DNA of 64,000 nt from Anagrus nilaparvatae (taxonomy: Eukaryota > Arthropoda > Insecta > Hymenoptera > Mymaridae). The stretch lies in the NCBI GenBank assembly GCA_022575985.1, contig JAKSXM010000107.1:4402001-4466000 (forward strand), given 5' to 3'. Positions within the stretch are counted from its first letter, which is position 1. Each line of letters opens with the position of its first letter. The notes beneath the pieces were generated by a model, which saw nothing but the letters and a program-made list of their open reading frames with translations, had not been told where the DNA came from and ran no database searches. The translations under genes were made by a program, and so were the position numbers. Below, one piece after another: positions 36,278 through 48,300 of the stretch.

Positions 36278-36921
36278 ATTATAGGATACATAAAATCAGA
36301 CATAAAATTTTATAACTTTCAATCTTATTTAAAGAAAATTAATTTTAATTTTTGTATTATTTGATGAATTTCTAATAAAAATATTCAACTTTTTGTATTA
36401 TTTGATTATATAGGATAGCACTTAAACTTAAAAAATTTAAGTTCCAAAATAATAATCAAAAAATGTATAGATAATAAAACCAACAACGTTAAAACATTTA
36501 AAAATTTTTAATGCATTGTGGTCCCTAAAAACAATTTCGAAGTTTGTATTCATTTTAAGATAACCAAATTTTGTTTAAAATAACCAATTTTCTCTGAAGA
36601 TTTTGATATCACTGATCACGATTCTCAAAAATTGGATTTCAAATATTCAACATTTTGGAATTTAAGCCTTAAACTCGGCAGTTAATAGTGTTTTATGCAT
36701 TTTCGTTGACTAACAAGTTTCCAAAATCACTTTAGTAAGAGAAATAATTCCGGTCTTTTGGGGTATTCTATCACTAACCAAAACAGAATAATTACTGAAA
36801 TTTTTTTGACAATCGCTTAAGTAAAAATTTATCAAAAAATTATCTATATTAAATCTTTTTGGGACCTTTGTATCTTTGGGGGAAGTGAAATAAAAGAATT
36901 TTTCGGTTTCGGTGATAGGTG
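36278..36921. other. AT-rich spacer
   Basis: No gene or bounded repeat seen. Confidence 0.4.
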
Positions 36922-37185
36922 CACTATAAAAAGTAACTTTCTTAGATTTACAAAAAAAATAGAATTTTTTCGAAAAATTAGTAAATTTTCAAAAAATTTT
37001 GTAAATATTCGAAAAAAATCGTAAATTTACTAAATTTAGTATATTAACGAAAAATTCGAGAATTCTCGATTTTTTTTGTAAATACAAAGAAAGTAGTTGT
37101 AAATTTACAACTATTTTTTGTAAATTTTCGAAAAAAAATTGTAAATTATCAATTTTTCTTGCGAATTCACAACATGTAAACAAAA
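36922..37185 (+). mobile_element. Half copy of the intron-1 MITE
   Basis: CACTATAAAAAGTAACTTTC and following 250 bases match 27,457-27,710 closely. The second half is missing and sequence switches to an A-run followed by an element C relative. Confidence 0.8.
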
Positions 37186-37204
37186 AAAAAAAAAAAATTG
37201 GTAA

Positions 37205-38100
37205 TAGTTTAAAGCAAATGTCAGGGGCTGACTTCGAGTTTTTTCAAAAAAATTAATTACAAACAAAATGGCGGCTGTTTAAAGTTAAAATGCAAAAAAA
37301 GGCCTAAATTTTTAGGACTAAAGTAGCTTTAAAACTTCTTTTTAGTAAAACTCGAAGTCAACCCCTGAAAAATATATTTTTTTAACTACTCAGCAAATAT
37401 GAAGTAAATCGCTGGAATAGTTATTGCGCAATCGTGTACACAGTTTGCGAAAAACGCATTTCGAGAAAAACGCGTTTGAAGTTTCAAGTTTTTTTTTTTT
37501 TTTTTTTTTTTTAGTTTAGAGCAACTCAAAACGAAAATATCTATACCATAAATATTATAATCGGTCCTTTATATTTACAGAGAAGTAAGTTAATTAAAAG
37601 GTGTAAAAACGTGGTTTTTTAAAAAAAGGAATTATTTTAGAAGGTTAATTTTTTTTTATTAATTAATATTTTTCCGTCATTAGTGATTCCAGGCTAATAA
37701 AGTAACCCTTCTGCCTCCTTATCTTTGACTTGAAGATGACTATTTTCCTGTTTCTGGTCCCATTCCCCATTTTTGGCCATTTTGGTACTGCGAAGTTTGC
37801 AAAATTTGCTGCATAATTTACATCTAAAAGTAGCTCTAACACAATTTCTAACTATTCAAGAATAGTTAGAAGTATAATGAGAGAATAATGAATCTATTTT
37901 CTTAGAATAATAAAACTATTTGTTTAATTTCTTAAAAATGTAAGTTTGACAGCGCGCGCAAAATAGGTCAAAAAGTATACTTAGAGAGGGAATTTAAAAT
38001 AAAAAATTTTTTTACATATTCTTGAGACATATATGAAGTTATTTATGCACAAAAAAAAATTGTAATTCTCAAAAACATGTTTACCACAAAGTACCCTTAA
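37205..38100 (-). mobile_element. Element C relative, minus orientation, truncated
   Basis: Ends GTACCCTTAA at 38,100. The complement matches element C from its tip through GACAGCGCGCGCAAAATAGG, and 37,220-37,370 matches the central palindrome GGGGCTGACTTCGAG. The minisatellites are absent. The tip reads TTAAGGGTACTTTGTGG, between those of elements C and F. Confidence 0.8.
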
Positions 38101-38587
38101 TATAAGAAAGGAACTTTTTACAGTGTGAGATTTTGATTTTTTTGACATGTAAAAATGTTTTGAGACCCCAGGAAGCTAAAAACCAGTTTTTAAAAAATTC
38201 TGTGTGTGTGTGTGTATGCATGTAACCAGCAATATTTCACAACCATTGACCTAATTTTTTCAGACGACCAAAGACTAGAACAATTTTCAATTAAATTTTG
38301 CAAAGCCATGTTATTTTAAAATTTAACTGAAAACTGACGCAAGAAACAAAAAAGAATTTCACTCTCTTTAACTAACGAACGCCGATTAATAACAAGATGT
38401 TCCCCTATTTTTCAAACATATTGGACACCGGCTTTGGATTCAGCGACCCAAAAAACATATAGTAGAGCAAATCTCATCCTGTAAACAGATTTCGACCCCA
38501 AACCCGCATTTTAACTGGATTATGTCGTAAGCGGAGTGACTCCGCTCTCGGTGCATAAAATATAAAAATTTTATTTTTATTTTTCAG

Positions 38588-38762
38588 GAATCTAACATCG
38601 GATAATACTGAATCATCAACAATTAATTGGAATCCAGTAAATACTTCAGATATAGAATTTTTGCATATTAAAAATTCTCGTGAAATTTATATGTCTAAAA
38701 ATCTAAACTCTAAAAGAAGAGAATTTTGGTATAATCTAATGCCAACTATTCGTAAAATGTAG
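38588..38762 (+). pseudogene. Orphan last exon of a carboxylesterase-type protein
   Basis: After the acceptor TTTTCAG an open frame of 57 codons runs to TAG. It contains INWNPVNTSDIEFLHIKN, then a basic stretch, REFWYNLMP and a terminal RKM. The pattern W-x-P, (Y/F)L-x-I, then R-x-FW-x-x-(L/I) is how insect carboxylesterases and their relatives end. No esterase core (GESAGG nucleophile elbow, HGG oxyanion hole) was found in the preceding spaces, which are full of transposon remnants, and the intact alpha-mannosidase gene lies upstream. It is either a broken gene remnant or an exon whose partners lie very far away. There are no internal stops, so loss of the rest would be recent. Confidence 0.6.
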
Positions 38763-38907
38763 TAAACAATTTTTTTTGTTAAAAATTTGAAAATAAATTT
38801 TACTCACAGCAGACTTGAAGTTTCTTTTTCATTTTTTTATAATTTTATTAATAACATAAATTCATAAAATTTTAATATTAAATAAAAATACTTGATTTTT
38901 TAGCTAA

Positions 38908-39437
38908 GAATTTTAACATGGAACTTGTTTATAGGGAGGCGGTACCTCGAGAACTTGAAAATTAAGGGGGGGAGGGGTCAAATTTGTCTGGTTTAAGGGG
39001 GGTCAAGTTTGTCAGGTTTAAGGGTGGGGGTCAAATGAGACTTAGAATTACTTCAATTTAGGGACTTCGAAAAATCTGGGCTTAGGGACTTAGAATAACA
39101 CAGGTTTATAGACTTAGAATAATATTGATTTAGGGATTTAGAATAATTGAGGTTTAGGGACTTGGACTAGTTTTGATTTAGGGACTTGGAATAATTAGAT
39201 TTTAGGGAATTAGATTAATTTTTATTTAGGGTCCTAGAATACTACGCGTTTAGGGAATCAGAATAGTTTGGGTTTAGAATCTTAACATCTAGTAAAAGGT
39301 GATAATTACAAATTATAAGAATAACGAATTGTATTGCAATGCTGCATAACATTTATGCACTATAACTAGCCTTCAGCTGTAGTAAACATGTTCCATGCAT
39401 TTAGGTTGTGTTTACACAAACCTGCTATAAGTTTTTA
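38908..39437 (+). mobile_element. Element C fragment with minisatellites
   Basis: Starts at TTTTAACATGGAACTTG, then G-run units, about nine 'tagggacttagaataa' units, and ends at AAACCTGCTATAAGTTTTTA, matching 6,570-7,115 of element C. It has neither TTAA end and abuts the 39.4 kb repeat. Confidence 0.8.
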
Positions 39438-40345
39438 GGCACGATCACCCTATGTATGCAATACATAGATGAAATCATGCCTTATAAGTTTGTCAGATCA
39501 AAAAACGGAAAAGTTTCTAAATTGTCCAACTCGTGGAGAAATTTGGTCCCCAGGTCATTCCGATGCCTCTAAATGCTTATATTGCCTTGGTGTGTTTAGG
39601 GATGTATGCTCGAGAAAGTGTATCTTTAAGATCTCAGAACCTACTCGATCAATCAAAAATCTCATAGACCAAATTTTTTGAAATCAGATCCAGTTGCAGG
39701 GTTTTCAATTTTAAGTGATTTCATCAAGTCCTTGCAGAGAAATGTCCAAAAAACTGATTTCAGATATCAAAAAAAATTATGAAAAAATGATAAAAATGGT
39801 GAAAAATGAATTGATTTTGAATTTAATACATCCAAAATATGGTTAATGACCTAAAATAACTAAATTAATTAAAATTTATTTTTTAGGCACGATCACCCTA
39901 TGTATGCAATACGTAAATGATATCGTGCCTTAAAAGTTCATTAGGTTAAAAAACAAAAAAGTCTTTAAATTGTCCAATTTATGGAGAAATTTGGTCCCCA
40001 GGTCATTCCGATGCCTCTACATGCTTATATTGCCTTGGTGTGTGATAAGAAATAATAGTTTTCAATTTATGAGGGTGTGGATCCCATCAACGTTATTAAA
40101 GAGAAAATACTCAATAAATTTATCAATTATATTTCAATTTTATTTTAATTTTTATATTTATAATTAAATTATACTGCCTATCTCTGCACAGATTTTTTAA
40201 AAAAAATCTCTAGGGTAAAGTATTATTTTTTATATTATTTTATTGTGTGATATTTTGTAATATTTCCATAAAATTATGTAATATGATGTATGTATATGTT
40301 TTGGGCAATAAATAATAATAATAATATGTGATTGTGCCTGAAATA
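39437..40345 (+). repeat. Direct repeats starting TTAGGCACGATCACCCTATG
   Basis: 39,437-39,605 and 39,886-40,045 are direct copies, including TTGGTCCCCAGGTCATTCCG and TTATATTGCCTTGGTGTG. Each begins with a hairpin in which GGCACGAT pairs with ATC(A/G)TGCC. A third start (AGGCACGATCAC) is at 41,801. The block ends in ATATGTGATTGTGCC (complement of the start) after a TAA-rich tail. It could be a two-unit SINE-like or TIR element. Confidence 0.7.
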
Positions 40346-42311
40346 AAAAAGCCTTAGCTTTTTTATATTTCTTTGCGAAGAAAAATTATATTTTTCCCGT
40401 AAAAAAAGAATGTGCTAGATCACAGTTTGCCATCCTCGGATTGCAATTTACGTACGATCTGGACCATTCTTTATTTTTGTGGCCTGGGATAAAAATATAC
40501 TATTTCTTTTTGGAAATAATACCTCATTTTTTCCATGAGATTTGAAAATGACAATATCAAGGAAAAGATCATTTTTAGTTTTTTTTATGCCATTATACTT
40601 TCTGGGGTAAAATAGACCATAAAGAATATTTTTTCATTGCTTGAGGAACCTTAGTGCCAATAATTTGGCAGTGTTTTTAATAAAACCATCAGGAATCGAT
40701 TAATTTGTTGATTCTAAGACAAAAATGTGAATATAAATTTTTCAGAAAAATGTAAGTTAATTACTCAAAAATAGTCTTCAAAAAATAAATGAAATCTTGA
40801 TTGAAAATTCTTATTATCATCCGAAAATCCATTACGTTAAAAATCCGTAACGTTAAATTTTAACTTTGATGTTCTCTTGATTGTTAGTACTAATTTTATT
40901 AGGAATTATTTTTTGTACTTACAATAAATCAAAAAAATAATAAAATACAAATAAAGAAATTTTCATTCTTAGCAAAAAAAAAAATAAGAAGCAGAAAATT
41001 AATTTTGAATAAAAATATTCAACTTTTCAAAAATCAGAAAAAAGTTAATTAAAATTAAATGCATTTTATAAAAAGTAATTTATAAAAATAATAGTATTGC
41101 ATGATTTACTTTGTCATGAACTCATTTTATTACTTTAAGTACGAAAATTTATAAAAAAATAAAAACATTTTTTGGTTTTAAAATAATAATTTTGAAATAC
41201 AGAATATTATTGCTTTCGTCAGCAATTTATTTCGTAGCCCACAGTTTTAGTAATATGTCCGTGGATAAAAATAGGATAAATAAATGTTTATCGAGCAACT
41301 AAACACGATATGATCTAAAACTCAAAAAAATAATTCAACCTAAAAGAAAAATATTTTTCGTTTTTGAATAAATATTTGGTTGTAAATGTAAGCAAATTTA
41401 ACGCAAAAGTCCAAAAACAGGAAAATAATTGCCCAATCAAGAAAGCTAAAAATTCCTGAAAGGGCTTTTTTTAATATAACTTTTGGAAAAAAATCTTTCA
41501 GTCCATCTAGAGACCAAATGTCGTGCAATCCTCTCAAAGTAAAATTTTGTTCTCTAAAAATTTTCAAAAAAAAATTGACTGTTGCTGGAATTTCTCATAT
41601 ACCTACAGCGAGAAATTGAGATGACCAGAAATTTCATCTTTTTAAAAGATGTAGATGACAAAAGATGATCCAAAATTGTACATGATTTAACAAATGTCGG
41701 TAATGCAGATATCTTTTTTAAAGAAATTTATTTACCATCTGCTATTTCCAAAAAAGTATTATCGATGTTAGATTATAAAGATATCAAATATTATTTTTAG
41801 GCACGATCACTTTATCTACCTAAATAATAACAGGTTTAAAAATAATTTAGAAAATTTTTAAAATTCAATAATTTTTATTTAATTTAAATATTTTGACAAG
41901 CATATAAAAATGAATTAATTATAAAAATTTTATACAATATATTTTTACATCTAACTTGACATTAAAAAATTAACAGACAGAAAATAAAACAAATTATTTT
42001 TCTTATTACGTTACTGTAAAGTTATAAATATAGGAAGAGTTCCATGTGAAAATTACATTGATTAAATCTTTGGATATCTTCCAAATAGTTTTTTATGGCT
42101 ATTAATAAATATTTTTCCTTTTTGCATGGCTTAACAGTTTGCATCATTGAGGAAAAACATGACATCAGATTTGGTTGTAAAGAAAATTTAGCTTTTAAAT
42201 AATTAATAAACCATCACTCGAGTTAAAAAAATATACAATTTATTTACAATAATTTTCCCTATCGATAAAATACTATTTACAAAATGAGTCACTGTTAAAA
42301 ATTTTTATTTA
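40346..42311. other. AT-rich spacer downstream of the TRIT1-like gene
   Basis: No gene recognised. It contains the third AGGCACGATCAC repeat start at 41,801. Confidence 0.4.
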
Positions 42312-42313
42312 TT
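42304..42313 (-). terminator. Candidate polyadenylation signals of the TRIT1-like gene
   Basis: On the minus strand two overlapping AATAAA hexamers directly follow and overlap the TAA stop codon (complement of 42312-42314). A very short 3' UTR is possible, although AT-rich DNA offers many such hexamers by chance. Confidence 0.35.
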
Positions 42314-45300
42314 AACAAGTATCAGTACTTTTTCTTTTTTCAAGTTGTTCGTTTATTAATTTTTCCTCTTCTTCAATTTGTAATCTTTTCATTTTATTTA
42401 ATACTTTTTGATGTTTCATACTGTTCATATGTGCATTCCATTGTAAATCACCAATAAAAACTCTTTCGCACGTCTAGAAAAAAAAAATAAAAAATTAAAT
42501 CATGTAATAAAAAGCAAAAGAGGAAGGAAGAAAAAAATGAGTTACCTCACAATAATAACTCAGTTCATTACTACTGTCTGTGTGTTTGGCGTCGATAATG
42601 ACATGGTTTATTGGTTTTACTGATGGTGACTCGCCATTCATAACCGCGGATATAATTTCAACCGCTTTCTCGTAAACTTCGCTTTCCCATTTTTCTGGAT
42701 CCGTGCAATCTATCGTGTAAAGTGGCGGTACCTAAAACAGCATTTATTGAATTAATTTTTTTTTCAAACCCAAAAGTCATTAAAATCTTTACCTGTCTGT
42801 CTGCTCTTCTCACCAATCTGTTCATTATCCACTTTCCCTGTTTTCTCGAGTACCTTTTCGTCGCTATTTTCAAGTTATTGACACCTTCCTCGAACAATTT
42901 CTGGCCCTGTAAACAATCGATTAAAATTATCAATAAAGATTATGCTAATTTTCAATTGATAAAATAAAAATTTTCAATGTGACAATTAAAAATTCCTTTG
43001 TGTTCAAATTCTATTTTTAAAAAAAACAAGGTAAAATATCGTAAAATATAATTTATTTTTCAACTAAACAATGTAACATTTAATAATTTTTATTATTCTA
43101 CACGTTTTTATTTTTTTTGTTTCAGGTAAAAAAAAAATTTTTTTTTCAATAAATAGAAAAGATTTCAAAGTAATAAAATTTATTGGATTTTAATAAAAAG
43201 AATTTATTTTTTCTCCATAAAAAATGTAAATTTTCGAATATAAAAAAAAAATTAATATAAATGAAGGTTAAAATTATGATGATAATTTACCTTTTCAGAA
43301 TCTCTTTCTTGTTTTGGTAGTATTAAATAATCGTGAAATTCTTTGAAACCAATACTTTGAAATATACCTTTTGTGTAGTCAGCGATTCTATAACACAAAA
43401 AAAAATGTAAATATTATAAAAAGACAGTTATAAAAAGTAAAAATGAGTATTTTTTTAAAAAGAAGATAGAAATTCAAGGTCTTATTTGTGATTTCTAAGT
43501 TTTTAGGTTTTCATTTTTTTCAAACTTTCAATTTTTTTTTTTTTTGAGGTGACTAATTTACTAATTATTTTTTATGTAAAATTTTTTTTGGATGTTCAAT
43601 TTTATCACTTTTACTGAAGCACTAAATCCAGCCAGACTTATTAGAGTTTAATTCATTTGATAATTGTTCACAGTTTCCAAAACATTTGAATATTTGAAAA
43701 AAAAGTCAGTTTTTTTTAAACTAGTACAAAAAAATCTACTGATAATCAATAAATTTAGATTTTATCAATCCGATAAGCCCTTATCAGCTGAAATACCATA
43801 ATTTTCAAAAAATTTCAACACACATAGAAAAACCCAACTTAAGAAGCTAAATTTAAAAAAAATATTGATCTTTAGTCATCAAATCCAAGAAACCCCAAAT
43901 AACATCCCAAGAAACCATAAGAAACCTATAACCACCAAACTATTTGCGGCATTACTCACTCTGATCAGGTATAATTTCGTTCAATATATTTATAAGGTCA
44001 AAATTATTAAAAAAAATCAGCTTCGTATTTTATTTTAATTTCTTTGTTAAAAAAATTAGCATAAAAATTTACGGTACTAAAAAAAAAAAGCCAAAAATTT
44101 CTAAGAATATGATTTTATGCAAATTGATTGATTGAAAAAAAGTTTAATTATAAAAAAAATGAATTTTTATTTTTTACATCCATAAAAAATAATGACAGTT
44201 AATGATGCATCAAATTATATTTATTTGTTATTATCCTTTTGCGCATAGAAAAAGTGAAAGTTTATTTAAAAATTGTGAATTTTTCAATAAAAAAATTAAA
44301 TATGTTATGACTCTAAAGGCATGTTATTAAAGGATTTTTTCCTTGAAAATTACACGATGATGACAGATGATGAATTTGAACTTTTTATTATCTTTTGGTA
44401 TAAATTACACGTGTAAATATTCAATTTATGCATTTTTTTTCGACGGGTATAAAAATCCCTTGAATTTTTTTTTATTTACTTAAAAAAGAGATTAAAAAAT
44501 TTTTTTGGTACATTTTTGTTTATTTAACGTTTTTTTGATAAGAACGAGATTTAATTTTCTTTCTTAAAATTTCTCGAAATAATATTTATTTAGTACTAAA
44601 TTTTATTTTTGTACAAATAAATTATACTTTTTAGGTATAAAATCGACCTTTTTTTTTAATTATAACGAGCTCATGTATAAATTTACTTAAATAATTTAAT
44701 ATTTATAGCTTTAAGAATAATAAAATATTTAGATAATATTCAGTGAGAAAAAAATTTTTTTTAAATACTTTATTTTATTTAAAACTTGCTTTGAAATTAT
44801 TCAAAAAAAAGTTTTTTTTATCTTGCTTATTAATTTATGATATTATTCGGGTTAATCTACTTTATTTAATTTATACTCTTTTTGGTAAGTAATTCTCTTT
44901 GAATAAAATAATTAATTTTTATTAATAAAACGTTTTTTTTTTTTAATAAACGTTAACTTTTTAAAGAGCTTGGCTAACTGGGTAAGGGATTGACCTTTCA
45001 GTCACCATTGTTAAGAGTTACCCATATTTTTCGAGAAAGTATTGCAAGTAGAAAACGAATCTCTCACTAAAAACCCAAAAAAAACTGAATTTTCGGCTCG
45101 GGTACCTGATATTTTGGCTAACCGCATACCCCGAGTGAAGTTACTTCTATAACCACTTGTGTATTGCTTGATGTTTTTCAAAGTTTTTTAGTGTATAGAC
45201 TAAAATGATTGTGTACTATTCTTAATTTGCCCTCTACCAAACCCCAAGCCTCTTTAAGGGCTCTAATAATATTTTAGGGGTTAGCGAGGTTTCAACCCAC

Positions 45301-48300
45301 TGCCATTCGGGTGAAAATCACGCACGCTTACATCTGAGCTATGGAAGCTTTTTATAATAAATTAAACAAGGTTAATTGAGGTTAATTGGAAACTGAAGAA
45401 AATTATTCAGTATAAACTGTTAAAAGTAACTCAAACGAAAAAAATTAAATTTATTTATCGCAAATTTGCAGTATGAACTTTTTTCGTAAAAAGTTGAGAT
45501 AAAACTTTGAGAATTTTCGATTTGCAGGAGTTACTTTTAACGCAGTGTATTTAACCTCTTATAATTTTTGAAATTCCAAAAATTAGACAATAATCAAGAA
45601 ATCAGAAATTAAAATTAAAATTATAAGGGTTCTTTAAATTTTAAACAGTGTAATAACCAAAATTTTATTCGCTAAATTAACTGAAAAATAATAATTCATA
45701 GTACGTCACGTAACAAAAGCATAAAATTTAAATCCAAAGTAAAAGGTTGTTAAAATTTTCTCATAAAATTATAAAAAAAGTTTAATGCGAATAGCAATGA
45801 AAATAATGACATTTATTAGTTCAAAAACCAAGCGAGCAAGTGCTCGTTACTTTAAAACATCGCATTGACATTGCTTTACATTAACGGTCATAAATTCGAT
45901 AATTTTAATTTGAAAAAGCATAACCGTTTAAATGAATCACCGATATCATAAGCTAACAGGTTTTTAAATTGTAAGAAATACGTTTTTAAAAGATTTTGCT
46001 TGAATATTCAATAGAATGCGAAAAAAATGATTTTAAAAATCCGGAAGCACTGATTAGAAATAAATTAGTTGATTAATTAATTAAAAAGATAAAATCTATA
46101 AACAAAGGGAGTTTTAGCATATAAAAGTTTTTAGGCATTATAAAAAGAAATCAATCACTTAAGAGAGCATTAACAAGCACCTGCGAATTAATACATCGGC
46201 AGGTGCAGCTTAAATGTGGTTGAACTCGAGTAAATACACGTTTTTAAACAAATCTAGAATGAATTTTTCAATTCCAATGTTTGCAAATGTATTATGAGAT
46301 TTTAATGAGAAATAAACACATCTATAACTGATGGGAGATAATTTCAACGAAAACAATAGATTAAAATCTTATGTAATCGTTAGGTACCCTGACAATATGT
46401 GATTTTTAAGACCAAAGTAGGGCTTTTCAACTGCCCTAGATTTTGAGATATGGATGAAATCAGAAAATAATATTTAAAAAATAAATGTTGAGCACGACTG
46501 AAAAATTATTTTCATTCTAGAGACTTGTAAATTTGGCACAGAGGCTAACTTGGACTAAAAAATACATAAATTTCTGAAAATTTCAGAACTTTTGGCCCAT
46601 ACTCTAACTGGGGTAACAGGGGGGCTGTAGGTATTTGAAGGAATAAAAAAAAGTCTCGTAAAATTAACCTCAACTAGTTTAGCAAAACCAAATTAATGAA
46701 TATTGGAAACAAAACTATAATTTTGGTTTTGAATGTAAAAAACTATATTTTATCCCTTGTTTGAAAAGTAGTTATTACATAACTTTTGCAAAAAAGTCAA
46801 CTTCTTTATCTGAATGGGACGTTTTTTGCCCCTTCTTTTTCTATTTAGAATATTTTTCGTATAGAATTTTTGTGGTCCAAAAAAAATGTTGACAAAAGAT
46901 GAGATTTTGTTAATTTCGAGCCAAAATGTTCCATTAAAAATAATTAATAAAAATTCATAAAAAGTTTTATTTTATTTGAACGTAAAATAAAATCAGAGAA
47001 ACTCACTGCTCTTTTTGAACAAAACGCCTCTTGAACTATTTAATAGACCTTTAAATTCTAATTAAGTGGATAATAAACTTAGCCACTTACAGGTGAGTTA
47101 AAAAAAAACTTGTATACAAAACAAATATACTTTTAAGTATACTACACTTATAAAGTTTCGCTAAGTGACTGAGCAATAAATTATAGTTTTGAAGTACATT
47201 ATTAAAAAAAAATGTGTAAATCAACTACTGCAGCTTGAGAAAGTTTAAATTTCTTAATTACAGCTTTTAAATATAATTTATTCGGAATTTATGCTAATAA
47301 AAATTATCTACAACAAAACAGAAAGTATTTTTTAGGCGTATTTGAATTTATTATGATTTTTAGGAAATATTTGATTTTGAAAAATTAGTTTTACAAAGGT
47401 TACACAATTATGTAACATATTATGAATTCAGTTAATGAACAAACATTTTTTACAGGTTGAGCTTCAAGAATATGATTTATTGCCTCGTCACTTTGAAAAC
47501 TTATAAATATTTGTATTTTAGTACAGGTTTTTGAAGTCAGCTATTTAAAAATTCAAAGGTGCCAGAGAATATGAATGAAAGTAAGATTTGATGGATGCTG
47601 CGTAATTAAAAAATCAATTGTACTCGAGCATGATAACAATCAATACACATTGGAATTTTGCCCTAAATAATTTAAACACCTGTCAATTTATTCGCAGGTG
47701 GATTAGTTTTTCAACCCTGATCATCAAAATCTAACAAAACTCCCTCCTGTTATCTCTCAACAAGACAACTCAATTCAAAAATAGTAATGAAAAAAAAATG
47801 TTTCTATTTTTGAAATTTGATATTATAAATTCTTGATTTAGTAAAAAATTTGTCTTAAAGAAAAAAATGAACAGTTAAAAAACTTAGATTTGTGTGTGTG
47901 TTTATTCACACGATATTAAATTACTGTTTATTATAATGATATATTATTGAGACACATAAAGAGTTTATTTTCTGAAAAAAAAATGTAGTAGTTCAGGTTG
48001 CAACTATAATACGTAACGATGCGTAAATAAAGATGTCAGATTTTTTTTTCTTTTTTCTAAAAAATATAATCTTGTTAAATCAATTTAAGCAATTTAGTGG
48101 AAATTAATATCTTCATTTTTTGGCTACTTTGTAATATTTCAGCGAAAAATATTTTTATTTTTTACCTTTTTTTTTAAAGAGTTTTATTATTCAGGGAGAG
48201 AGATAAGAAGAAAGTAATGTTTTGAATGCAATATTGCATGTAATGTTCGGGTAGATAGTTATTAGAGACATGAAATGAGGGTTTATATGGGCAATATTTT

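Noticed and set aside
42658..42933. Separate 91-codon minus-strand gene
   Set aside because: Only the GQKLFEEG..RRADRQ part is real; it is one exon of the TRIT1-like gene read through into both introns.
45283..45350. Functional tRNA gene on the minus strand
   Set aside because: A and B boxes can be seen but no acceptor stem closes and the anticodon arm is not regular; better explained as a SINE head.
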